NCBI RefSeq assembly: GCF_018918205.1
Contig: NZ_JAHLQB010000056.1
Location: 16,053 to 80,052 of the forward strand
DNA from: Lachnoclostridium sp. MSJ-17
Lineage (GTDB): Bacteria > Bacillota > Clostridia > Oscillospirales > Acutalibacteraceae
Reading direction: 5' to 3'
Length of the DNA: 64,000 nucleotides
Made by a program: the position numbers and the translations under genes. The notes beneath the pieces were generated by a model, which saw only the letters and a list, made by a program, of their open reading frames with translations, was not told the DNA's origin and ran no database searches. Positions 23,884 to 31,221 of the stretch are shown piece by piece; the first letter of the stretch is position 1; every line of letters starts with the position of its first letter.

Positions 23884-23981
23884 GATATCCTTAAAAAATA
23901 AAAATCTTCAGACGAAATTCAGATTTATCATGTATAATAGAGCTGTAAACAAAAAAGCTTGTAAAAATATCGGAGGTTATT

Positions 23982-25697
23982 ATGGATTTCAGCTTAATGG
24001 AGCCGCAGAACGCAGAGCACTCTTACACGACTTTATCAGACGAGGCGATCAACGACCTTTCACTCGACTTTATTCTCGACGCGCTGACAGAAAAGCGCAG
24101 CGAACGTCCCGTTCTCCGCGGTATGCTGTCAAAGCTGCCGACAGACCCCGAGACTATCCGCTACCGCCGCGATATTTTTGAGGATTTCCTGCGTTTTCCG
24201 AAGCTGAGAGCCTCGATGACGGAGCTTGTGATGAAGCTCGCGGATCTGCGCGACCTCGAGCGTTTTCAGATGGACAGCAACGACTCAGTGCTGTGGACTC
24301 TTGTCAACCGCCTGCGCGCGATCGACGAGTACATGACCTGCATCACGATGATCAGGGACTGCCTGACCGGGCTTGATATTCAGTCCGAGGGCATGTGCGC
24401 ACTGCGCGATATGGTTACCTCCATTCCCGAGGAGAGCGGCTTTGACGCGCTTAAAGCCGACGTCGACGAGATGATGAGCAAGGCGCGTGAGGTCAAGAGC
24501 ATCACGATCGGCGTTAACCTCGACTCCTTCCTCCGTCCCGAGTACGCGGGAATCGTTTCGCTCAACGACACAAAGTATTCAAATCCCGGTCTGATGAGCC
24601 GCTTCATGAAGTTCACTGAGGGAAAGGACAATCTCCACAAGGGAGTCGACAACAAGAGCCGCCGCTTTCACCCGTCGAATCCGAATAACTCAAAGGGAAC
24701 CTTCGCGGGTCTGATGGTTGACGCAGCTGCGGCGACGGCAGTAAACCACAACAGCAACCATATCGACGCTGACAACATCACCGGAAAGGACGCGCTGTCG
24801 GACGCGCTGCGCCATCAGGTGTCCGATATCATGAGCCGCACCGTTGCCGACATCAAAAACACACTCAGAAAGCACATCAGCGTCAACGCCTATTCTCTCA
24901 CGGGAATAATGCCCGAAGTCCTTTTTTACAACCGCTGGGCAGAGCTTACGGAAAAGCTGATCGCCTCGGGAATGCCGATGTGCAAGCCCGGAATCCTCAG
25001 CAGTGAGGAGCGCAGCTGCACCTTCAAGGATGTCTACAATCTCAAGCTCGCGATAAACAAGATGCGCGGCGAGGAAATCAATATCATCACCAACGACTTC
25101 GATTTCAATGATGAGCGCCGCATATACATTCTAACGGGACCCAACCGCGGCGGAAAGACTATCTTCACTCAGGCGATAGGAATCGCGATGCTCATGGCGC
25201 AGTGGGGCGTGTACATTCCCGCAGGCTCAGCTGAAATCAGCCCGTGCGACAATATCTTCACGCATTTTCCCGCAGACGAGAACGAGACCGTGGATCTGGG
25301 CAGACTGGGCGAGGAGAGCCAGAGGCTTTCAAAAATTTTCAAGACCGCGACAAGACACAGCCTTTTGCTGCTCAACGAGAGTTTAGCCACAACCAGCGTC
25401 GCCGAGGGCGTGTTCATCGCGAAGGGCGTCGTAAAGTCCATGCGCTACCTCGGAGTACGCTCGATTTTCAACACGCATATGCACGAGCTTGCGACCTCTG
25501 TCGGCGAGATAAATGAAGCTGTAGAAGGTGAGAGCCGAGTCGAGAGCCTTATCACTGGCATACACGGCGGCGAACGCAGCTTCAAGGTCATCATAGCACC
25601 GCCTCAGGGCGTAAGCTACGCCGCCGACATCGCCAAAAGATACGGCGTCACCTTTGAGCAGATCAAGAATGACATCGACGGCAGAAGCGCCGACTGA
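23982..25697 (+). CDS. MutS-family ATPase lacking the mismatch-reading domain
   Basis: 571 residues. The N-terminal half holds helical lever-type sequence; the C-terminal ~200 residues are a MutS ATPase: LTGPNRGGKTIFTQAIG (Walker A, ~residues 385-401), LLLLNESLATTS (Walker B region) and FNTHMHEL (His switch). There is no MutS domain I (no FxE mismatch motif) and no Smr nuclease tail, so it is neither classical MutS nor MutS2. Such stand-alone MutS-like ATPases are common in Clostridia with no assigned function. GGAGG precedes the ATG; TATAAT at 23933-23938 is a possible -10. Confidence 0.8.
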   Translation: MDFSLMEPQNAEHSYTTLSDEAINDLSLDFILDALTEKRSERPVLRGMLSKLPTDPETIRYRRDIFEDFLRFPKLRASMTELVMKLADLRDLERFQMDSNDSVLWTLVNRLRAIDEYMTCITMIRDCLTGLDIQSEGMCALRDMVTSIPEESGFDALKADVDEMMSKAREVKSITIGVNLDSFLRPEYAGIVSLNDTKYSNPGLMSRFMKFTEGKDNLHKGVDNKSRRFHPSNPNNSKGTFAGLMVDAAAATAVNHNSNHIDADNITGKDALSDALRHQVSDIMSRTVADIKNTLRKHISVNAYSLTGIMPEVLFYNRWAELTEKLIASGMPMCKPGILSSEERSCTFKDVYNLKLAINKMRGEEINIITNDFDFNDERRIYILTGPNRGGKTIFTQAIGIAMLMAQWGVYIPAGSAEISPCDNIFTHFPADENETVDLGRLGEESQRLSKIFKTATRHSLLLLNESLATTSVAEGVFIAKGVVKSMRYLGVRSIFNTHMHELATSVGEINEAVEGESRVESLITGIHGGERSFKVIIAPPQGVSYAADIAKRYGVTFEQIKNDIDGRSAD

Positions 25698-25706
25698 TAA
25701 AAAAAT

Positions 25707-25740
25707 AAAAATCCACTGTCACAGCGACGGTGGATTTTTT
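25707..25740. terminator. Bidirectional terminator between MutS-like gene and luxS
   Basis: AAAAATCCAC (25707-25716) pairs with GTGGATTTTT (25730-25739), with T-runs on either strand. Confidence 0.85.
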
Positions 25741-25747
25741 GTATACA

Positions 25748-26272
25748 TCAGGAATCAAAGAAATTCTGTCCTTCTCCGGTAACGAGCCTTTCGGTTTGCG
25801 GGTACTCAAAAATTGCCGGATTATCCGCGTTTTCTTCAAGATATGCAGCAAATTCCGAGGCGTACCATTTCGCCATATTGAGGTTGTGCATCAGGTAATT
25901 GCCGCAGCTCACGGCTGTAGCTCCGGGAACCTCCTGCGATTCATTCACGGACTTGAAAGCGCCGAGCAGCAGACCGTAAATCTCACGCGGAGAACGATTG
26001 CCCTTTAATATAAGGTAAAAGCCCGTCAGACAGCCCATAGGACCCCAGTAGATGATCTCGTCCTTCCAGTCGTTGTCATTTCTGAGATATGTAGCGATGA
26101 TGTGCTCGAGCGAGTGCATAGCCGCCACGTCGATAACGGGTTCTCTGTTAGGCTTTTTCAGTCTGATGTCATAGGTCGTGACCGTGCCGCCGCCGACCTC
26201 GTCAACGCGGCTGACAAAGATGCCCGGGACAATGGCTGTGTGATCCACGGAAAAGCTCCGTATTAATTTCAT
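25748..26272 (-). CDS. luxS: S-ribosylhomocysteine lyase
   Basis: 174 residues. LuxS cleaves S-ribosylhomocysteine to homocysteine and DPD, the autoinducer-2 precursor, in the activated methyl cycle. The metal site HSLEH (~residues 53-57), GPMGCLTGFY with the catalytic Cys, SCGNY with the Cys metal ligand, and YDIRLKKPN near the N-terminus are all intact. Length is slightly above the usual ~155 because of a C-terminal extension (ERLVTGEGQNFFDS). It has its own promoter (26309-26337); no pfs (mtnN) gene is nearby. Confidence 0.95.
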   Translation of the reverse strand: MKLIRSFSVDHTAIVPGIFVSRVDEVGGGTVTTYDIRLKKPNREPVIDVAAMHSLEHIIATYLRNDNDWKDEIIYWGPMGCLTGFYLILKGNRSPREIYGLLLGAFKSVNESQEVPGATAVSCGNYLMHNLNMAKWYASEFAAYLEENADNPAIFEYPQTERLVTGEGQNFFDS

Positions 26273-26308
26273 ACGCGTATTTCCTTTCTGATTGATATTT
26301 ACTATAGA

Positions 26309-26337
26309 ATTATATCACAACGGCGGTGAAATATCAA
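26309..26337 (-). promoter_or_regulatory. Sigma-A promoter of luxS
   Basis: Minus strand TTGATA (26337-26332), 17-bp spacer, TATAAT (26314-26309). Confidence 0.8.
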
Positions 26338-26356
26338 TACGCCCTGCCCACGGAAA

Positions 26357-26382
26357 AAGGAGCGGGATCACTCCCACTCCTT
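26357..26382 (-). terminator. Terminator of the rubrerythrin unit
   Basis: AAGGAGCGGGA (26357-26367) pairs with TCCCACTCCTT (26372-26382) around TCAC; on the minus strand the stem runs into TTTTTCCG. Confidence 0.8.
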
Positions 26383-26383
26383 G

Positions 26384-26644
26384 TCAGAAAAAGTTCCGTT
26401 TTACCAAAAAGAACGCCAATGCGAGAAACACCAGCCCGATAAGCAGGTAGGCGAACATTACCGACAGGTCAAAGCACGATACTGTAATCAGACCTATGCC
26501 TGAGATAATGTAAACAGCCGTACAAATTATGACGCTCCTTTTTGTCGCGGCGCGCTTGAATCCCTTTACTGTCTGTTGGAACAATAAAACCGCGCCGGCG
26601 AGAAATCCGATTGCAAGAACGCAAATCAGTGCAAGCGGTATCAT
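26384..26644 (-). CDS. Small membrane protein downstream of rubrerythrin
   Basis: 86 residues forming three hydrophobic helices with basic ends (KGFKRAATKRS, LVKRNFF). No family recognised. It begins three nucleotides after the rubrerythrin stop and ends at a terminator, so it is co-transcribed with rubrerythrin. It has no good ribosome site of its own, which suggests translation coupled to the gene before it. Confidence 0.6.
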   Translation of the reverse strand: MIPLALICVLAIGFLAGAVLLFQQTVKGFKRAATKRSVIICTAVYIISGIGLITVSCFDLSVMFAYLLIGLVFLALAFFLVKRNFF

Positions 26645-26647
26645 AGC

Positions 26648-27193
26648 TTAGCCGAAGTATCTCTTGAGCAGTCCCTTGAAGCCCGCGCCGTGTCTTGCCT
26701 CGTCCTTTGCCATTTCGTGGACGGTGTCGTGAATAGCGTCGAGACCTGCTGCCTTCGCTCTCTTTGCGAGGTCGAACTTGCCCTCACAGGCGCCTGCCTC
26801 AGCGTCGGCGCGCATCTTGAGGTTCTTTTCGGTGCTGTCGGTCAGAACCTCGCCGAGCAGCTCGGCAAAACGTGAAGCGTGATCGGCTTCCTCAAAGGCG
26901 TATCTCTTGAACGCCTCGGCAACCTCGGGATAACCCTCTCTGTCAGCGACTCTCGCCATAGCCAGATACATACCGACCTCAGCGCACTCGCCCTCAAAGT
27001 TAGCTCTCAGATCCGCGATGATATCCTCGCTTGTGTCGTGCATTTTGCCCTCGCCGAGCTTGTGGACGGTAGCGTACTCAGCCTCAACCTCCATCTTCTT
27101 GAACTTGGAGGCAGGCTGCTTGCAGACGGGACAAGCCTCAGGCGGCTCGGGTCCCTCGTAAACATAACCGCATACGGTGCATACCCATTTCAT
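26648..27193 (-). CDS. Rubrerythrin with N-terminal rubredoxin domain
   Basis: 181 residues from the ATG at 27193 (GGGAG upstream); an ATG at 27259 in frame gives 22 extra residues of no family character. Rubredoxin-type iron knuckles CTVCGY and CPVCKQ come first, followed by a ferritin-like diiron domain with ExxE/ExxH pairs ([32 protein letters not shown]). This is the 'reverse' domain order. Rubrerythrins reduce hydrogen peroxide in anaerobes. The small membrane protein gene follows directly. Confidence 0.9.
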   Translation of the reverse strand: MKWVCTVCGYVYEGPEPPEACPVCKQPASKFKKMEVEAEYATVHKLGEGKMHDTSEDIIADLRANFEGECAEVGMYLAMARVADREGYPEVAEAFKRYAFEEADHASRFAELLGEVLTDSTEKNLKMRADAEAGACEGKFDLAKRAKAAGLDAIHDTVHEMAKDEARHGAGFKGLLKRYFG

Positions 27194-27374
27194 ATTGACA
27201 TTTCTCCCTTCAAAATAATTTACAAAATTCAGGATATAAAATCCATTTATTTCAATCATCTTAACACAAAAACCTTCTAATTTAATTGCATTTTAGAATT
27301 ATAACGAAGATTACCGCAACATTTTTTCACTGTCCGCATATACTGTACAACCAAATATGAAAGGGAGTACAGTT

Positions 27375-27917
27375 ATGCCTAAAATTTACCTCAGTCCGTC
27401 CGCCCAGGAGTTCAATCATTACGTCGACGGCGGCAACGAGGAATACTACATGAACCTTGTCGCCGACGCAATGGAGCCGTATCTCATTGCGAGCGGCATA
27501 GATTTTTCGCGCAATCCGCCCGAAATGCCGCTCTGGAAAATCATCAACGACGCGAACGGTCAGGACTACGACCTTCATCTCGCGATCCACAGCAACGCTT
27601 CGCCCGATGCTCAGGCTGGCAAAAACACCGGAGTGCAGATTTACTACTACCCGACAAGTACGCGCGGAAAACGCTTCGCTGAGATAATCGCCGAAAACTA
27701 CCGCCCGATTTACCGCGAGCCGATGAACATAAAGCTCGTACCCGACGCCAAGCTCGCCGAGCTTCGAAAGACAAAGGCGCCTGCCGTGCTGATCGAGACC
27801 GCCTACCACGACAACCGCGAGGACGCGCGCTGGATACGCGATAATCTCGACAACATAGCCCGCGCTCTGTCAAAATCCGTCGCCGAGTATTTGAACGTAC
27901 CTTTTAAAGAGCCGTAA
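27375..27917 (+). CDS. N-acetylmuramoyl-L-alanine amidase (Amidase_3-like)
   Basis: 180 residues from the ATG at 27375; AAGGGAG sits 8 nt before it, whereas the ATG at 27357 has no ribosome site. Zinc-amidase motifs AIHSNA (metal His) and VLIETAYHDN (catalytic Glu) are present. The usual first motif DPGHGG is replaced by LSPSAQEFNHY, a variant seen in a clostridial subfamily. No signal peptide, so it probably acts inside the mother cell during sporulation, at lysis, or reaches the wall otherwise. It cleaves the amide between muramic acid and the peptide stem. Confidence 0.8.
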   Translation: MPKIYLSPSAQEFNHYVDGGNEEYYMNLVADAMEPYLIASGIDFSRNPPEMPLWKIINDANGQDYDLHLAIHSNASPDAQAGKNTGVQIYYYPTSTRGKRFAEIIAENYRPIYREPMNIKLVPDAKLAELRKTKAPAVLIETAYHDNREDARWIRDNLDNIARALSKSVAEYLNVPFKEP

Positions 27918-27933
27918 AAATCACGTCTGCGTC

Positions 27934-27962
27934 TTGCGCTCGTGCGGATTTTGCGGTATAAT
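27934..27962 (+). promoter_or_regulatory. Promoter of the LUD-rsmF-rsmA unit
   Basis: TTGCGC (27934-27939), 17-bp spacer, TATAAT (27957-27962). Confidence 0.7.
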
Positions 27963-27991
27963 TAGGAAAAACAAAAAAGGGCGTGATTATC

Positions 27992-28654
27992 ATGACTGAC
28001 GAATTAAAGGCAAGAATCGAAAAAACGATGCAGAATCTCCGCCGCAACCGCATGGAGGCGTATTACTGCGAGAACAGCGCCGAGGCTCGCGAGCTTGTCA
28101 AGACGCTGATAAGCAAGGGCGACGTTATCTCAAACGGCGGCTCCGTTACACTCAAGCAGACCGGCATTTACGATATTATCAGTTCATCCGATTACAATTA
28201 CCTCGACCGCTCGCGCGAGGGCATCACCCGCGAGGAGGTTGAGGAGGTATACCGCAAGACCTTCTGTGCCGACGCGTTTTTCACAAGCTCCAACGCCGTC
28301 ACCGAAAACGGCGAGCTTTATAATGTCGACGGCAATTCTAACCGTGTAGCGGCTATTCTCTACGGTCCCAAGAGCGTTATCGTCGTCTGCGGCGTGAACA
28401 AGCTCGTCAGGAACATCGCTCAGGCTGTCGAGAGAGTCAAGACAAAGGCGGCGCCGCCAAATACCGTCCGTCTCGGAATCGATACCTACTGCGCGAAGTC
28501 GGGTCAGTGCGTTTCTCTGAACAAAGAAAACCCGGAGATGTGCGAGGGCTGCCACAGTGACGGCAGGATCTGCTGCAACTATGTTGTCTGCGCGCAGCAG
28601 CGCCACGTAAACAGAATCAAGGTTATCATCATCAACGAGGAACTCGGCTACTGA
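27992..28654 (+). CDS. LUD-domain (LutC/DUF162-like) protein
   Basis: 220 residues from the ATG at 27992 (AAAAAAGGG upstream). SNGGSVTLKQTGIYDII and FFTSSNAVTENGELYNVDG, followed by GPKSVIVVCGVNKLV, mark the LUD fold found in lactate-utilisation proteins LutB/LutC. A Cys cluster (CAKSGQC...CEGCHSDGRICCNYVVC) near the C-terminus could bind a metal or cluster. The stand-alone clostridial form is not proven to act on lactate. It overlaps the next gene by one nucleotide (TGATG). Confidence 0.8.
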   Translation: MTDELKARIEKTMQNLRRNRMEAYYCENSAEARELVKTLISKGDVISNGGSVTLKQTGIYDIISSSDYNYLDRSREGITREEVEEVYRKTFCADAFFTSSNAVTENGELYNVDGNSNRVAAILYGPKSVIVVCGVNKLVRNIAQAVERVKTKAAPPNTVRLGIDTYCAKSGQCVSLNKENPEMCEGCHSDGRICCNYVVCAQQRHVNRIKVIIINEELGY

Positions 28655-29970
28655 TGGAGGAGTTTCTCGGCAGAATGAAATCGCTGCTCGGCGGCGAATA
28701 CGAAGAATTTTTAAAATACTACGAGGGTGAGAACTTCCGCGGACTTCGTGTGAACACCCTGAAGTGCACGCCGGAAAAGCTCAGGGAGCTTATCGGCTTT
28801 GAGCTTGAACCAACGCCGTTTTGCCCGAACGGATTTTATATCCCGGCTCAGGTGCAGTCGCTCGGCAACAGTCCGCTGCACCACTGCGGAGCGTTCTATA
28901 TACAAGAGCCGTCCGCGACCTCGGCGGCGGAAATGCTCGGGGTCAGTGAGGGAGACTTTGTTCTCGATCTCTGCGCGGCTCCCGGCGGAAAGAGCACCCA
29001 GATAGGCGCAATGCTCAACGGCACGGGGCTTTTGTGGAGCAACGAGATCGTCAGGAACCGCGCTAATATTCTTTTATCGAATATTGAGCGGATGGGAATA
29101 AGCAATGCCGTTGTCTCGAACGCCCACCCTGAGCAGCTTTGCGAAAGGCTCGCGGGTATGTTTGACAAGGTACTCGTCGACGCTCCGTGCAGCGGCGAGG
29201 GAATGTTCCGCAAGAACGGCGAAGCTCAGACGGAGTGGAGCGTTGAGCATGTCCGCAGCTGCGCGGTGCGTCAGCTCAATATCCTCGAAAGCGCGAAAAA
29301 AGCTCTGAAACCCGGCGGCGTTCTGGTCTATTCGACCTGCACCTTTTCACAGGAGGAAAACGAGGGCGTGATAACACGCTTCTTAGATAAAAACCCGGAC
29401 TTTGAGCTTGAGGACGCCGGAGTGAGCTTCGGCAGACCCGCTCTTGACTATGCGCGGAGGATATTCCCGATGGACGGCGGCGAGGGTCATTTTGCCGCAA
29501 GACTGCGCAAAAAAGGCGAGAGCGGCAGGAATCCTCTGCCCGTGATTACAGCAAAGACGGACAGCGAGGTTCTCGATTTTTACGACAGTTTGTTTGCTGA
29601 CCGACCGTTCGGAGAGAATATCACTGTCTTGAAGGATAAAGTTATTATTCTTCCAAAGAATTATCAGCCCATAGACGGCGTGCCTGTACTGAGAGCGGGC
29701 GTGATTCTCGGCGAGATCGTGAAAAAGCGCATCGAGCCGCACCACAGCGCGTTTGCCGCGGCAAAGAAATCCGATTGCGTGAATGCGGTTGATTTTGATG
29801 CTGACAGCGCGGAAATTAAGGCGTATCTCCACGGAGAGGAGACCGCCGTGCCCGCGGACGTAAAGGGCTACTGCGCCGTCTGCGTCAGCGGCATGACAGT
29901 CGGCTTCGGCAAGGCTTCAAACGGCAGATTAAAGAATAAATACCCGAAAGGACTGCGGACACTCAGATGA
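28654..29970 (+). CDS. rsmF: RsmF-like rRNA cytosine-C5 methyltransferase
   Basis: 438 residues. The NOL1/NOP2/Sun core carries LDLCAAPGGKSTQ (SAM-binding), VDAPCSGEGMFRK (catalytic Cys) and YSTCTF (second Cys). The C-terminal ~130 residues form the RsmF-type extension ending GRLKNKYPKGLRTLR, which sets it apart from RsmB. The expected product is m5C in 16S rRNA. It sits in a translationally coupled set (1-nt overlap before, 4-nt ATGA overlap after) with the LUD gene and rsmA. Confidence 0.85.
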   Translation: MEEFLGRMKSLLGGEYEEFLKYYEGENFRGLRVNTLKCTPEKLRELIGFELEPTPFCPNGFYIPAQVQSLGNSPLHHCGAFYIQEPSATSAAEMLGVSEGDFVLDLCAAPGGKSTQIGAMLNGTGLLWSNEIVRNRANILLSNIERMGISNAVVSNAHPEQLCERLAGMFDKVLVDAPCSGEGMFRKNGEAQTEWSVEHVRSCAVRQLNILESAKKALKPGGVLVYSTCTFSQEENEGVITRFLDKNPDFELEDAGVSFGRPALDYARRIFPMDGGEGHFAARLRKKGESGRNPLPVITAKTDSEVLDFYDSLFADRPFGENITVLKDKVIILPKNYQPIDGVPVLRAGVILGEIVKKRIEPHHSAFAAAKKSDCVNAVDFDADSAEIKAYLHGEETAVPADVKGYCAVCVSGMTVGFGKASNGRLKNKYPKGLRTLR

Positions 29971-30818
29971 AACGACTATCCGACATCGGCACAATTAAAG
30001 ATATCCTTTCGCGCCACGGCTTCACGTTTTCGAAGGCGCTCGGTCAGAACTTTCTGATAAATCCGTCTGTCTGTCCGCGAATGGCGTCCTGCTCCGGCGC
30101 GGGCAAGGGCGTGGGCGTGATTGAGATAGGCCCCGGAATCGGCGTGCTCACGAACGAGCTCTGTCAGCTCGCGGACAAGGTCGTCGCGGTCGAGCTGGAC
30201 AAGCGCCTTTTGCCGGTGCTCGACGAGACGCTCGCGGAGTATGACAACATTAAGGTCGTCAACGCCGACGTGCTCGAGCTTGACCTGAATCAGCTCATCA
30301 AGGACGAATTTGAGGGACTTGAGGTCGTGGTCTGCGCGAATCTTCCGTACTACATCACCTCGCCCGTGATCATGAAGCTGCTCGAGGACAGGCTTCCGAT
30401 AACCTCCGTCACCGTAATGGTGCAGAAGGAAGCGGCGCAGCGTATCTGCGCTGAGGTCGGCTCGCGAATGAGCGGAGCTGTAACGGTTTCGGTCAATTAT
30501 TACGCAAAGCCGCAGCTGTTGTTCGGGGTGAGCGCAGGCTCGTTCATGCCCGCGCCTAAGGTCGATTCGGCGGTAATCCGACTCGATATCCTGAAACAAC
30601 CGCCCGTTCAGGCTGACGAGAAGCTTTTTTTCGCGGTTGTGAAGGCGGCGTTTTCACAGCGGCGCAAGGTCATCGCAAACTCGCTGAGCGCGGGTCTTGG
30701 CAGAAGCAAGGAGGAAATAACGTCTGTTCTCGGGGCGGCGGGAGTTTCGCCGACGGCACGCGCGGAAAAGCTCAGCTTAGAGGACTTCGCGGCGATAGCA
30801 AACGCGATAGGTGAATAA
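29967..30818 (+). CDS. rsmA: 16S rRNA adenine dimethyltransferase (KsgA)
   Basis: 283 residues. FSKALGQNFLI (N-terminal signature), VIEIGPGIGVLT (SAM-binding motif I) and CANLPYYITSPV (NLPY catalytic motif) identify RsmA, which dimethylates A1518 and A1519 of 16S rRNA. Length is normal. It overlaps rsmF by 4 nt. Late-assembly ribosome factor; coupling with another rRNA methyltransferase gene is sensible. Confidence 0.95.
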   Translation: MKRLSDIGTIKDILSRHGFTFSKALGQNFLINPSVCPRMASCSGAGKGVGVIEIGPGIGVLTNELCQLADKVVAVELDKRLLPVLDETLAEYDNIKVVNADVLELDLNQLIKDEFEGLEVVVCANLPYYITSPVIMKLLEDRLPITSVTVMVQKEAAQRICAEVGSRMSGAVTVSVNYYAKPQLLFGVSAGSFMPAPKVDSAVIRLDILKQPPVQADEKLFFAVVKAAFSQRRKVIANSLSAGLGRSKEEITSVLGAAGVSPTARAEKLSLEDFAAIANAIGE

Positions 30819-30819
30819 T

Positions 30820-31065
30820 ATGGGACAGAAGCAAAAAATGAACGCGCTGTTTATCATCGGCTTTATTCTCGCGATCATCAGCGTGGCTGCCGCGGGTGCG
30901 GCGGCGTATGTCGCTTATGAAATGAACAAGGAGGACATTGCGGCTATAATCGGAGGAGCCGCAGCGCTTGCCGCGTTTGTAGGGATCATTCTTGCGTATT
31001 GCAGCAAGCCGAGGGTAAAAAAACGCAAAAAGCATATTGACAACCCTGATGATGATGTGATATAA
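30820..31065 (+). CDS. Small two-helix membrane protein
   Basis: 81 residues from the ATG at 30820, one nucleotide after the rsmA stop; AGGTGA is just upstream. Two hydrophobic stretches, one near the N-terminus (ALFIIGFILAIISVAAAGAAA) and one in the middle (AAIIGGAAALAAFVGIIL), are followed by a basic then acidic tail (KKRKKHIDNPDDD). Not recognised. The promoter of the downstream riboswitch-controlled ATPase lies within its last codons. Confidence 0.6.
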   Translation: MGQKQKMNALFIIGFILAIISVAAAGAAAYVAYEMNKEDIAAIIGGAAALAAFVGIILAYCSKPRVKKRKKHIDNPDDDVI

Positions 31066-31066
31066 T
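31037..31066 (+). promoter_or_regulatory. Sigma-A promoter upstream of the riboswitch
   Basis: TTGACA (31037-31042), 18-bp spacer, TATAAT (31061-31066); transcription would start at about 31073, right at the aptamer's 5' end. Confidence 0.85.
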
Positions 31067-31075
31067 TGCATTGTT

Positions 31076-31159
31076 AAAGGGGAGTAGTTCGCGGCGATAG
31101 CCGTGGTATATTTCGTCAATCTCATACCCTCAGGGGTATCGGATATACACTAAAGAACG
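31076..31159 (+). promoter_or_regulatory. yybP-ykoY (manganese) riboswitch aptamer
   Basis: The segment begins AAAGGGGAGTAG, the conserved 5' loop of the yybP-ykoY family, followed by CGTCAATCTCATACC and a CTCA-capped stem (ATACC-CTCA-GGGGTAT). In known examples this RNA binds Mn2+ and permits expression of Mn exporters, including P-type ATPases. The downstream gene here is such an ATPase. Assignment rests on motif match and context; a covariance search was not run. Confidence 0.8.
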
Positions 31160-31209
31160 AGACTTTTATTGCGCATGGGTAACGTGCACAATAAAGGTCT
31201 TTATTTTTT
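31160..31209 (+). terminator. Riboswitch expression-platform terminator
   Basis: AGACTTTTATTGCGCA (31160-31175) pairs with TGCACAATAAAGGTCT (31185-31200), a 16-bp stem with two G-U pairs, then TTATTTTTT. The ribosome site GGAGGT and the ATG at 31222 follow, so termination would precede translation. Confidence 0.85.
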
Positions 31210-31221
31210 GGAGGTAGTTTT

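Noticed and set aside
27260..27356. PerR-box-like TTATAATTCTAAAAT upstream of rubrerythrin
   Set aside because: Only one half-site fits the TTATAAT-N-ATTATAA palindrome; too weak to call although PerR control of rubrerythrin would make sense.
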